From assembly GCA_964344765.1 (NCBI GenBank), contig CAYFOM010000050.1, forward strand, positions 1 through 28,595: a stretch of 28,595 nt of DNA, written 5' to 3'. Positions within the stretch are counted from its first letter, which is position 1; each line of letters begins with the position of its first letter. Of the stretch, positions 7,497 through 15,411 are shown in pieces. This stretch comes from JACNIZ01 sp964344765. Its GTDB lineage: Bacteria > Planctomycetota > UBA1135. The position numbers and the translations under genes were made by a program. The notes under the pieces were generated by a model. The model was not told the DNA's origin, did no database searches, and saw only the letters and a program-made list of their open reading frames with translations.

Positions 7497-10180
7497 TGGG
7501 CGCGCTGCTCGCATTGATGTGGGCTTTGCCAATGGCGCAAAGCCTGCAAGAGCCCGCCGACATGGATTGGGCCGGCGAAACTTTGGTCGCGCAATACGCT
7601 TGCCTGAACTGTCATCGCGCCGACGACAAGGTGGAGCAGCGCATCGACACCTGGCCGACGCCGTCGTTGTCGGATATCGGCGAACGCGTCACACCCATTG
7701 GTTTGATGGGCATGTTGACCGGCGTTCACGGAAGTCGCGACAGCCGTATGCCGGACGTCATGCGATCGATGTCGATGGACGAACGCATTGAGGTGTCGGG
7801 TGAGCTAATTCACTTCCTTTACCAGCAGAATGGATTTGAATTCCAACCGTTGGAGGTCAGCACCGCCATGATCGATCAAGGCCAGCGCTTGTTTGAAAGC
7901 GTCGGCTGTTTGCCTTGCCATCAGGACCGATTGGAAAGACGAGCGCTATTCGGCAAATACAGTGTTGCCAGTCTGCGCGATATGTTGCGGGATTCGCTGA
8001 AGGCGCGGCCGAGCGGAGTGATGCCGGATTCGCGGTTAAGCAAGGCCGAAGCGACGGCGATCGCCGCTTGGTTGCTGCGTCTTCAATATGACAATTCCAA
8101 AGTCGAGCAGGTACCTGGGCTGAAGTATCGCTACTACGAAAATAACGAGTGGGCGAAAAGTGGCGAAGGATTGGATTGGAGCAAGCTGGAACCGCGCGAA
8201 GAAGGTTTGGCGTCGGAGATCCACCATGAATACGGCAGTCGGCGCCAAAACTACGGGTTGGTCTTTGAAGGCTATTTGGAAGTGCCTTCCGATGGTGAGT
8301 ACTTTTTCGCCACCATTTCAGACGACGGATCCAACATGTGGATCGGCAAAGAAAAGGTGGTGCAGAACTGGGGCGATCATGCGCCGAAGCGAGTGGAATC
8401 TCAAGCGGTTTCGTTGTCCGCCGGACGTCACCTGATCAAGGTGACCTTTTACGAAGCCGGCGGCGGTGAAGAGCTGCAAGTGGAGTGGCGCGGTCCTGGT
8501 TTTGACTGGCGCACGATGGCCGAGCAAGACCTGTGGCATCGCGGCATTGCGCCAATGCCGATGATGTACGAAGCGTGGGAGTTGGACCAAGCCGCTGCCG
8601 AACGTGGCCGCGATTGGTTCGGCAAGTTGGGTTGTGCGAATTGCCATGACGACATGGGCGTCGAGCCGCAGCGGACTGCAATGGCATGGGAAGAATTGCC
8701 GGCTACTCAAGCCGGATGCGTCGATCCGCCTCGCCGTGGCGGATCATTGGATTTATCCGCCACCGATGCGCCGAAGTACACCATGCCCGACGAGCATCGC
8801 CAGCAATTGGTGAATGTATTGCGCAATCGTGCGGTGCTTCATCAACCGATCCACGCCGCCGGCCAAGTGCAGCGTGGCATGCAGCGCTTTCAGTGTTTGC
8901 AGTGCCACACAAACGGCGACGTCGGCGGTCCGGCGGAAGAACTTCACCAGTTCTTCCACTCCACCGACGACCTCGGCGACGAAGGACGTTTCTCACCAGA
9001 TATCGCCGACGCCGGTCTTAAGTTCCGTGCCGATTGGCTGCCCGGTGCGTTGGCCGATGGCATGCAAATCCGTTCGGCAATGGTGACGCGCATGCCGGCA
9101 TTTGGCGAACAAGCCAAACCGTTGGCGCAGGCGATTTCAGTAAGTGCTTTGACCGGCGGTGGCACCGATGCCGATAACACTTCCGCCGCTGCAGCCTTCA
9201 ACGCCGAGACCGCCAAAGCCGGTCACGAACTCGTTGGCGTCGGCGGTTTGAGTTGCATCATTTGCCATGGCGCAGGTGGTTATCCATCCATCGGCGTGCA
9301 AGGTCCTGATCTTTCCGACATGCACCAACGGTTGCGGCCGCAGTGGTATCGCCAATGGATGGAAGCGCCGCCGGCGATGCGGCCGGGCACGCGCATGCCG
9401 ATGTTCTGGTTCAACGGCAAGTCGGCAGTCACTCATGTTTTGGATGGCGACATGGACGCACAAATCGATGCGATTTGGCAATACATGTCGCTGGGCCACG
9501 CCGGTCAATTGCCCAAGGGTTTGGTCGTCGATCAAAGCGAATACGACTTGGTGCCGGTGGATCGGCCGATTTACTTCGGCACTTTCATGAAAGGTTTAAG
9601 CGCGCGCGTGTTGGCCGTTGGCTTCCCGCAACGCGTCAGCTTGGCTTTTGATCAGCACAACGTGCGCACCGGGCAAATTTGGCAGGGTGACTTCATGAAT
9701 GCCAAAGGCACTTGGCAAGGTCGTGCCGGGCAATTGGAACAACCCGCCGGCGGCAAGGTGCATCACCTTCCCGCTGGCATGGCCGTGGCAATACTCAGCG
9801 ATGCCACTGAACCTTGGCCTAGCGAATTCGGCAAAGAGGCCGGTTGGCGTTACAAGGGTCATTCGCGCAACGCCGATGGCTTTCCAACGTTCCGCTATCA
9901 GTTCTATGGTTTGCAGATCGAAGAAAGTTGGCAACCACATGTCGCACCGGGGGCGATCAGCTTGAATCGCAGATTCCGCGTGATTTCGACTGAGCCAGGA
10001 TTAAACATCTACCTTCGTGTGGCAGACGCAAAACTCGCCGATGAGGTGAAGTTTCAATTCCCCAATCAAGATTCCTTGCCGCGCTTCCAAGGCGACGCGC
10101 GCGAAATCCTGATCCCGTTGACGCTGGTTGCTGAAGGCGATCAATACGTCGCGCAAACCTCGTACCGGATGACTTGGTAA
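7496..10180 (+). CDS. Pentahaem cytochrome c with inserted PA14 domain
   Basis: 894 residues. A short signal peptide (about 1-17) leads to the periplasm. Five CxxCH haem-attachment motifs are visible: CLNCH (36-40), CLPCH (138-142), CANCH (380-384), CLQCH (467-471) and CIICH (587-591). Each is followed 30-66 residues later by a Met-Pro that could be the distal haem ligand (Met85, Met176, Met430, Met533, Met634). Between haems 2 and 3 lies a PA14-type domain (about 207-350: YRYYENNEW, FEGYLEVPSDGEYFFATISDDGSNMWIG, LIKVTFYEAGGGEELQVEW), a carbohydrate-binding fold. The C-terminal ~210 residues carry no haem motif and I do not recognise them. It is coupled by one-base overlaps to genes on both sides. 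The likely role is to take electrons from the downstream propeller dehydrogenase or another periplasmic sugar oxidase; that link is inferred from context. Confidence 0.92.
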   Translation: MGALLALMWALPMAQSLQEPADMDWAGETLVAQYACLNCHRADDKVEQRIDTWPTPSLSDIGERVTPIGLMGMLTGVHGSRDSRMPDVMRSMSMDERIEVSGELIHFLYQQNGFEFQPLEVSTAMIDQGQRLFESVGCLPCHQDRLERRALFGKYSVASLRDMLRDSLKARPSGVMPDSRLSKAEATAIAAWLLRLQYDNSKVEQVPGLKYRYYENNEWAKSGEGLDWSKLEPREEGLASEIHHEYGSRRQNYGLVFEGYLEVPSDGEYFFATISDDGSNMWIGKEKVVQNWGDHAPKRVESQAVSLSAGRHLIKVTFYEAGGGEELQVEWRGPGFDWRTMAEQDLWHRGIAPMPMMYEAWELDQAAAERGRDWFGKLGCANCHDDMGVEPQRTAMAWEELPATQAGCVDPPRRGGSLDLSATDAPKYTMPDEHRQQLVNVLRNRAVLHQPIHAAGQVQRGMQRFQCLQCHTNGDVGGPAEELHQFFHSTDDLGDEGRFSPDIADAGLKFRADWLPGALADGMQIRSAMVTRMPAFGEQAKPLAQAISVSALTGGGTDADNTSAAAAFNAETAKAGHELVGVGGLSCIICHGAGGYPSIGVQGPDLSDMHQRLRPQWYRQWMEAPPAMRPGTRMPMFWFNGKSAVTHVLDGDMDAQIDAIWQYMSLGHAGQLPKGLVVDQSEYDLVPVDRPIYFGTFMKGLSARVLAVGFPQRVSLAFDQHNVRTGQIWQGDFMNAKGTWQGRAGQLEQPAGGKVHHLPAGMAVAILSDATEPWPSEFGKEAGWRYKGHSRNADGFPTFRYQFYGLQIEESWQPHVAPGAISLNRRFRVISTEPGLNIYLRVADAKLADEVKFQFPNQDSLPRFQGDAREILIPLTLVAEGDQYVAQTSYRMTW

Positions 10181-11634
10181 TGCTGACTTCCCTCCTTTAC
10201 GCATCTCTGGTCATCGCACAAGAACCGCAGCCGGTGCTGCCGACCGAATCCGACTACTACGAAGTCATCGAAATTCCGGCGCCGTCGGCAGCTTTGGTGG
10301 AAGCCGGCGGTATGCAACCGATGGGGGAGCACGATTTGCTCGCGTGCACCCGCCGCGGCGAGATCTGGTGGATTGAAAACGCCTACACCGATTCACCGAC
10401 CTTCCGCATGTGGGCCGACGGATTGCAAGAACCACTGGGAATGTACTTGCACGACGGCTGGATTTACGCGGCGACGCGCGGCGAGCTGGTGCGCATCAAA
10501 GACAGCGACGACGACGGTCGTGCCGACACCTTTGAAACTGTCAGCGATGACTGGTCGATCAGCGGCAACTACCACGAGTACAACTTCGGGCCGCGCATGG
10601 ATCACGACGGCAACTTTTGGATGACCAGCAACAAGCCGTTCGGTGGCGAACCATTCGGTCGTGTCGATTGGCGCGGTTGGGCGTTCAAGGTTGGGGCAGA
10701 CGGCGTCACCCAAAAGGTGTGCGGCGGTTTGCGTTCGCCGGCCGGCGTCGAAGTCAGCCCGTGGGGCGACGTGTTTTACACCGACAACCAAGGCGAGTGG
10801 TGTGGCGCCAACAAGATGTCGTTGTTAACGCCCGGCGACTTCCACGGTCATCCTCACGGCATTGGTTCCGCCAAGCTGCCCGAGTCGCAAGTCGAGCACC
10901 CCGGCGAGGTACCCGACGGCATCATGATGCCCGACGCCGCCAAGCAAATTCCCGGCTTCAAACTGCCGGCCATTTGGTTCCCGTACGACAAGATGGGGCG
11001 CTCGGCGTCGGGCATGGCGTGGGACTTGACCGAAGGCACCTTTGGTCCATTCGCCGGTCAGGTTTTCGTCGGCGATCAATACCAAGCTTCGGTCATGCGC
11101 GTGCACCTTGAGCAGGTGGATGGAACGTGGCAAGGCGCCTGCTTCCCGTTCCGCCGCGGACTGGTTTCCGGCATTACCCGCATCCGGTTCGCGCCGAACG
11201 GAGAGTTGCTGGCCGGTGGAACCGACCGCGGCTGGGGCGGACTGGGCCGAAAATCCGCAGGCATCGACCGCATTCGTTGGACCGGCAAGCTGCCGTTTGA
11301 GATCCACACCATGGAAGCCACTGTCGACGGCTTCCGCCTGACCTTCACTCAGCCGGTCGAGGAGTCCACTGCCATGGATTCGTCGAACTGGACCATGCGC
11401 AGCTTCACCTACCGCCTCCACAGCGCCTACGGCTCCGACGAAATGGATATCCAGGAATTGAGCCTCAAGCCTAAGGCCTTATCCGCCGATGGGTTACAGC
11501 TGGACATTCAAGTCGACGGACTGCGTGCCGGCTACGTTCACGAATTGCGCGGCCCGGGGCTACGCAACCGCGACGGCCTGCCTCTACTGCACGACTACGC
11601 CGCTTATACGCTGATCAAAATCCCGATGGATTGA
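10180..11634 (+). CDS. Glucose/sorbosone-dehydrogenase-like beta-propeller protein (PQQ-dehydrogenase type fold)
   Basis: The start is placed at ATG 10180, which overlaps the cytochrome stop by one base (TAATG), giving 484 residues. A TTG six bases upstream is the alternative. Residues 1-14 are a short signal peptide. The body is a six-bladed propeller of the sorbosone-dehydrogenase/NHL kind: EPLGMYLHDGWIYAATRGELVRI (about 84-106), a calcium-like loop DSDDDGRAD (108-116), GLRSPAGVEVSPWGDVFYTDNQGEW (183-207), and a late strand VSGITRIRFAPNGELLAGGTDRGW. A C-terminal beta domain follows (about 370-484). This type of protein usually sits beside or is fused to cytochrome c in planctomycetes. Here the haems are on the preceding protein. 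Whether PQQ is bound cannot be decided from sequence. Confidence 0.85.
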   Translation: MLTSLLYASLVIAQEPQPVLPTESDYYEVIEIPAPSAALVEAGGMQPMGEHDLLACTRRGEIWWIENAYTDSPTFRMWADGLQEPLGMYLHDGWIYAATRGELVRIKDSDDDGRADTFETVSDDWSISGNYHEYNFGPRMDHDGNFWMTSNKPFGGEPFGRVDWRGWAFKVGADGVTQKVCGGLRSPAGVEVSPWGDVFYTDNQGEWCGANKMSLLTPGDFHGHPHGIGSAKLPESQVEHPGEVPDGIMMPDAAKQIPGFKLPAIWFPYDKMGRSASGMAWDLTEGTFGPFAGQVFVGDQYQASVMRVHLEQVDGTWQGACFPFRRGLVSGITRIRFAPNGELLAGGTDRGWGGLGRKSAGIDRIRWTGKLPFEIHTMEATVDGFRLTFTQPVEESTAMDSSNWTMRSFTYRLHSAYGSDEMDIQELSLKPKALSADGLQLDIQVDGLRAGYVHELRGPGLRNRDGLPLLHDYAAYTLIKIPMD

Positions 11635-11988
11635 TCGGCCGCGAGCCTGGCGCAGGGCAAAAAAAAAATGGGGCCTAGTCATTTTTACGAGCTGTGCGCC
11701 CCATGCACTCACTCTGACATGGCCCCAGAAAAATCTGAGTTCTTCCTAAGGGGATTGGAAGAGGGTGTGGAGCGGAAAAGATGAGACGAGGGGATGAAAC
11801 ATCCGCTCCACGCCATAAAGGGATGCACATAGCGTGCCAAAGCCAAAATCGCGATATCTGGCGATTTTCCGCGCTTTTTGGGCGTCTCAAAATGAGCCAC
11901 GGTGAGTTTTTGGCTCGTATTGGGCCAATATGTAACCAATTTGTGAATGCTTTTGTTGCATTTGGCGAGAGCTCTAGCTGTGGAGGAA
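11635..11988. other. 354-base gene-free region between convergent genes, rich in inverted repeats
   Basis: No coding frame here looks real. It contains the minus-strand terminator at 11659-11704, an inverted repeat with arms 11767-11776 (GTGGAGCGGA) and 11802-11811 (TCCGCTCCAC), a competing small hairpin 11792-11804 (GGATG, AAA, CATCC), and a perfect 8-bp inverted repeat AAAATCGC/GCGATTTT at 11845-11852 and 11861-11868. Read on the minus strand this would be a long, structured 3' untranslated region of the gene at 11989-14415, or a separate small RNA ending at the terminator. Confidence 0.5.
11659..11704 (-). terminator. Intrinsic terminator, minus strand
   Basis: On the minus strand ATGGGGC (11704-11698) and GCCCCAT (11674-11668) form a perfect 7-bp stem around a 23-base loop, followed at once by a run of ten T (11668-11659, with its first base shared by the stem). 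It lies 285 bases past the stop of the gene ending at 11989, which is unusually far. Confidence 0.65.
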
Positions 11989-14415
11989 TCAGCGCTTTTC
12001 CTGCTGAATCTTGCCGTCATCGCCTAATCGCAGCCACACATCCTGCCAATCGCCGCGCACATCCAGCTCGAATTCCAGCCTACCTTGGCCGATTTGACCG
12101 TTGCCCCACTCATTCCAATACCAGAATGGCGCCCGTACCCAAACCTTCCAGCGGCCCGGGAGCACATGCTTGCCGCTGCCGATTTGACCCGGCTCATTCG
12201 CCCCTTGCACGTCCTGGGTTTTGAACGACGGGTACTCCTGCATCAGCGGCACGTCGATCGGCGAAACGCCCCAGCTGCCCCACAGATTGTTTTCAAATCC
12301 GCGCAAGCGCAATCGCAGCGCCGTGGTGGCCACGGTTTGCAGCGAAAAGGTCTTGGTTTCGCCAGCGTCGATGGCAATTTCGGTTTCCGCCAGCGGCACG
12401 CCGCGGGTCGAGAAATAAATGTTCGACGGGCCCACTGCAACTTCAAGTGGACCATTGCTGAAATCCAAATCCTTGGGTCGGCTGGAGCGGTTGTACGGAC
12501 GCGGCGCGCCACGGTAATTGGAAAGCGGCCGACGCGAAATCGAAAGCTTCTCCAATTCTTCGGGCAGCAGATCGCCGGGCGAAATCAGCAAGTAGCCAAC
12601 CGGCAAGTCGTAATCAAAACGATTGTTGCCGCGCGGCAATTCAAAGCGCGGTTCACCGACCGGGGTCAGCCATTGGTTCTCGGGATAGATCTCGACGGTC
12701 AAGTCATCCTGTGGCGCACCCTTTAGTTCCCATTCACCTTGAGGGTTGGTGTCGAGTTTGGCATAGAAGCCTTTGCTGGATCGAATGCGCACCGAGCATG
12801 GGAAGACGCCTTGGCCATCGGCCGATACCTTGCCGGCGATTTGGCGCACACCATCGAAGTAGAAGGTCTGCTCCATATCCATGCCGATGACCTCGCAGCG
12901 CCCAAGCGGGATTGCATGCGGGCGATCGGCGAGCATTAACTCGACGTCGAACTTGCCCACCGGTAATCGCGCTTCCGCCTTGCCTTCGGACAACGTTTTG
13001 GTGACCTCGTGGTCGACGCGGCGACCTTCAATCTTGAGGCTGGCACCTTCCAATACCTCGGGGGTGGGGCATTCAACCACCATCGTTACCACCGCCGCCG
13101 ACGCCAAGTTCAACTGGTGCGGGCCCGGGCCGTCCACCTTTTGACTGAGCAACACACCCTTGCTGCCGACGCGGCGCACATGCAAATAGGGCTGCTCGGA
13201 CTGCCAACCAGTATTCAAGTCGAAGTCGCCATTCGCTTTGATCGGCAACCAATCCAAGGCTTCGTCATTCCAGGTTGGATCCGGTAGAAATTCATTGCCC
13301 CAACCCGACCAACTGCCCGACGATGCAATCTCGTAGTTGTTCGCCTTTTCGCCGCCTTCGACGAATAGCTTGCCTTTGCGGCGTTCATATCGCGTGATCA
13401 ACGTGGCACCATCGACGATTTGACTGCCGTCGACGTTATCGAATACCCATTTTTCATTGTCGTCGATCAGTTGCACGCCCCAGAATCCCCAGCGCGCCGA
13501 TGAAGGCAAGTCCACCCAACCATCGTCATCCATTTCGACGATTTCGCGCTCCCAGGAAAAACACAATCGTGCGCCGGCATGCGGAGTACCGTCGGCGCGT
13601 GTGAAGCGCATGCGCGTTTGTTTGGGACGCGCCATGTAGATCTTTTTCTGATAGCGCAGGCTCCAATGATTGACGGTGCGACGGTCGAAGCCCTCCAGCG
13701 TGATTTCCAGCGAATAGTTTTTGCTGATCTTGGGATCAGGGATTTTGATTTTGCCGTCGCCATCCGATTCGCCGATTTCGTTGGGCACGACGGCGAAGCG
13801 GCGCAAGTCAAAAAAGCCTTCGCCGCGATCCGACTCAACGTCGACTTGCATCGTGACCTTGGCGCCCGCCAACGGCAGGTTGGAATCTTGATCGAGGATT
13901 TGCACCTCAATGCCTTCATCCGGTTTCAATACCAGCAAGGTGCCTTCGGATTGGCGCACATACTTATGCACCAAACTCATGCCCTCTTTCCATGCATGCA
14001 AGCCGCGGCCTTCGTCGGCGCTGAACTCGCCGCGCAGCACAATTTGGAAGGTGCCGTCTTCTGCGGTGCGCACCGGTTCGGCTTCTTTGTCGCTGATGAC
14101 CCAGGCGTCGGCAACCGGGTTGTATTCTTGGTCGAGCACGGTGCCGGTTAGGAATTTCTCTTCTTCGATGACCTCGACGTCGATTTCATTTTCGGCGTTG
14201 GCCAATTCATCGGGCAGGTCCACCTCGGTGCGGTCATCGCTGGTTTCGCGGCGGCCGGGTTCTTGCTCGGCGGTTGCCGACTCGTTGGCGGCAGTGGTCG
14301 CGGTTTCTTCAGCGACGGTGGCGCCTTCCAGCCCTCCCGGCATCAGCACGACCGCGATGCACAACGTAAAAACAATTGCGCATGCGAGAACCAGAAACTG
14401 TTTCCGAGAATTCAT
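11989..14415 (-). CDS. Large secreted or membrane-anchored carboxypeptidase-regulatory-like protein
   Basis: 808 residues from ATG 14415. A longer in-frame start at 14457 would add 14 residues without a better ribosome site; the shorter start begins directly with a classic export signal (MNSRKQF, then LVLACAIVFTLCIAVVLMPGG). Residues ~30-90 are acidic, Ala/Glu/Thr-rich and probably disordered. A carboxypeptidase-regulatory-like unit follows (TGTVLDQEYNPVADAWVISD ... RTAEDGTFQIVLRG, about residues 95-150). Several more beta-sandwich units carry the same pattern (VQILDQDSNLPLAGAKVTMQV; GKVSADGQGVFPCSVRIRSS). There are no catalytic motifs and no second membrane helix. It resembles the 612-2120 protein and the small 25984-26331 protein. 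It is probably an envelope structural or binding protein; its function is unknown. It is divergent from peptidase E. Confidence 0.8.
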   Translation of the reverse strand: MNSRKQFLVLACAIVFTLCIAVVLMPGGLEGATVAEETATTAANESATAEQEPGRRETSDDRTEVDLPDELANAENEIDVEVIEEEKFLTGTVLDQEYNPVADAWVISDKEAEPVRTAEDGTFQIVLRGEFSADEGRGLHAWKEGMSLVHKYVRQSEGTLLVLKPDEGIEVQILDQDSNLPLAGAKVTMQVDVESDRGEGFFDLRRFAVVPNEIGESDGDGKIKIPDPKISKNYSLEITLEGFDRRTVNHWSLRYQKKIYMARPKQTRMRFTRADGTPHAGARLCFSWEREIVEMDDDGWVDLPSSARWGFWGVQLIDDNEKWVFDNVDGSQIVDGATLITRYERRKGKLFVEGGEKANNYEIASSGSWSGWGNEFLPDPTWNDEALDWLPIKANGDFDLNTGWQSEQPYLHVRRVGSKGVLLSQKVDGPGPHQLNLASAAVVTMVVECPTPEVLEGASLKIEGRRVDHEVTKTLSEGKAEARLPVGKFDVELMLADRPHAIPLGRCEVIGMDMEQTFYFDGVRQIAGKVSADGQGVFPCSVRIRSSKGFYAKLDTNPQGEWELKGAPQDDLTVEIYPENQWLTPVGEPRFELPRGNNRFDYDLPVGYLLISPGDLLPEELEKLSISRRPLSNYRGAPRPYNRSSRPKDLDFSNGPLEVAVGPSNIYFSTRGVPLAETEIAIDAGETKTFSLQTVATTALRLRLRGFENNLWGSWGVSPIDVPLMQEYPSFKTQDVQGANEPGQIGSGKHVLPGRWKVWVRAPFWYWNEWGNGQIGQGRLEFELDVRGDWQDVWLRLGDDGKIQQEKR

Positions 14416-14496
14416 GGGGGGCAGGTCCGCCGGGGAATGGGGGGACCGCCTCCGCATAGCCCCCCAATGCTTCCCTGTAACATACCAGTAATTCAG

Positions 14497-14521
14497 CCGA
14501 TCCAGGATTCGACGTGATCGG
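14497..14521. promoter_or_regulatory. Inverted repeat in the divergent promoter region before peptidase E
   Basis: CCGATC (14497-14502) and GATCGG (14516-14521) are perfect 6-bp arms with 13 bases between them, in the gap between the divergent genes starting at 14415 and 14552. It is a possible operator. The arms are short enough to occur by chance. Confidence 0.2.
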
Positions 14522-14551
14522 GCGCCTGAGCCCTCCTGCTAAGATTCGCGC

Positions 14552-15274
14552 ATGAAAGTCATGCTCGGATCGGGTGGATTCCGCGGAGAGGATCGACGTC
14601 AGGCGCTTTGCGCGGCGATGCGCGAACATTTCGGCGACATCAAGCAGCTGCTTTTTGTGCCTTACGCGCTGCACGACGGCGACTTGTACGTCGAGCAAAT
14701 GGTCAAAGCCGGCTATCACGCCGACTATGAATTTGTCGGCATTCACACTCTCAGCGACCCAGTTGCCGCGGTGGAGGAGGCCGAAGGGATTTACGTGGGC
14801 GGCGGCAACACATTCCGGCTGATCCACCATTTACAGCAAAATGGCCTTGTGGACGTCATCCGCCGTCGCGTTTTCGCTGGCGAATTGCCGTATTTGGGCG
14901 TCAGCGCCGGCACCAACGTGGCTTGCCCGACGATGATGACCACCAACGATATGCCGATTGTGCACCCGGCAAGTTTCGATGCCATCGGCCTGGTGCCGTT
15001 CCAGGTCAACACTCACTATTACCCCGGCCAAATCCACATTCTGGAAGAGGACGGCACTTATCACGAGCATTTCGGCGAGACCCGGCGCCAGCGCATTGCG
15101 GAATTCCACGAAATGAACAATCGGCCGGTGATCGGCCTGTGGGAAGCCGGCTGGCTGATGCGCCGCGACGACGAGCTGATCCTGCATCACTGCCCAGCGC
15201 TGCTTTTCCGCAAGGGGCAGGAGCCCGAGGAAATTCCGGTGGGTGCCGATTTGTCGCACCTCCTGTCAGAGTAG
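14552..15274 (+). CDS. pepE: Peptidase E (alpha-aspartyl dipeptidase, family S51)
   Basis: 240 residues, close to the usual length. The S51 signatures are clear: the glycine-rich VGGGNTF (82-88), the nucleophile elbow GVSAGTN (Ser118), TTNDMP (Asp133) and NTHYYPGQ (His155). These three residues are spaced like the Ser120/Asp135/His157 triad known from the Salmonella enzyme, offset by two. The enzyme cleaves dipeptides with N-terminal aspartate in the cytoplasm; there is no signal peptide. The gene stands alone: the left neighbour is divergent, and a sigma-54 promoter for the next gene starts 86 bases after its stop. An 11-base palindrome (GCCGGTCCGGC, 15274-15284) begins at the last base of the stop codon. 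Confidence 0.95.
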   Translation: MKVMLGSGGFRGEDRRQALCAAMREHFGDIKQLLFVPYALHDGDLYVEQMVKAGYHADYEFVGIHTLSDPVAAVEEAEGIYVGGGNTFRLIHHLQQNGLVDVIRRRVFAGELPYLGVSAGTNVACPTMMTTNDMPIVHPASFDAIGLVPFQVNTHYYPGQIHILEEDGTYHEHFGETRRQRIAEFHEMNNRPVIGLWEAGWLMRRDDELILHHCPALLFRKGQEPEEIPVGADLSHLLSE

Positions 15275-15299
15275 CCGGTCCGGCTGACGAATTGGCAGG

Positions 15300-15360
15300 T
15301 TATCGGACGTACAAATCCGAAAAACACCCCTGTGGGCTAGTGAAAAAAATTATCAGACGT
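15300..15360 (+). promoter_or_regulatory. Pair of 11-base direct repeats upstream of the Hsp20 promoter
   Basis: TTATCGGACGT (15300-15310) recurs as TTATCAGACGT (15350-15360), one mismatch, 50 bases apart. The second copy abuts the -24 element. The first copy overlaps an inverted repeat TCGGA (15303-15307) / TCCGA (15316-15320). These are candidate sites for the enhancer-binding activator that sigma-54 promoters need. Confidence 0.4.
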
Positions 15361-15376
15361 TGGCACATGGCTTGCG
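15360..15376 (+). promoter_or_regulatory. Sigma-54 (RpoN) promoter for hsp20
   Basis: TTGGCAC-ATGGC-TTGC matches the sigma-54 consensus YTGGCACGRNNNTTGCW at all core positions with correct spacing: GG at 15362-15363 and GC at 15374-15375, ten bases between. The predicted transcript start is about 15387, leaving a 25-base leader. No CIRCE element and no convincing sigma-70 -10 box is seen here. Confidence 0.7.
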
Positions 15377-15387
15377 CTTAAGGCGGC

Positions 15388-15402
15388 GTCGCGCAACGCG
15401 AC
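15388..15402 (+). promoter_or_regulatory. Hairpin at the 5' end of the hsp20 mRNA
   Basis: GTCGCG and CGCGAC pair perfectly over 6 bp around CAA, beginning one base after the predicted transcript start. The 9 bases between the hairpin and the ATG hold no Shine-Dalgarno sequence. It may be an mRNA-stabilising 5' stem or part of temperature control; this is inference. Confidence 0.4.
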
Positions 15403-15411
15403 TTCTGAACC

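Noticed and set aside
11659..11668. Poly-A run as part of a plus-strand terminator for the dehydrogenase operon
   Set aside because: On the plus strand the run precedes the hairpin and is A, not T; it only makes sense as the T-tract of a minus-strand terminator.
15275..15411. CIRCE element or sigma-32-type promoter upstream of hsp20
   Set aside because: No TTAGCACTC/GAGTGCTAA inverted repeat and no convincing heat-shock -35/-10 pair is present; the sigma-54 match is far better.
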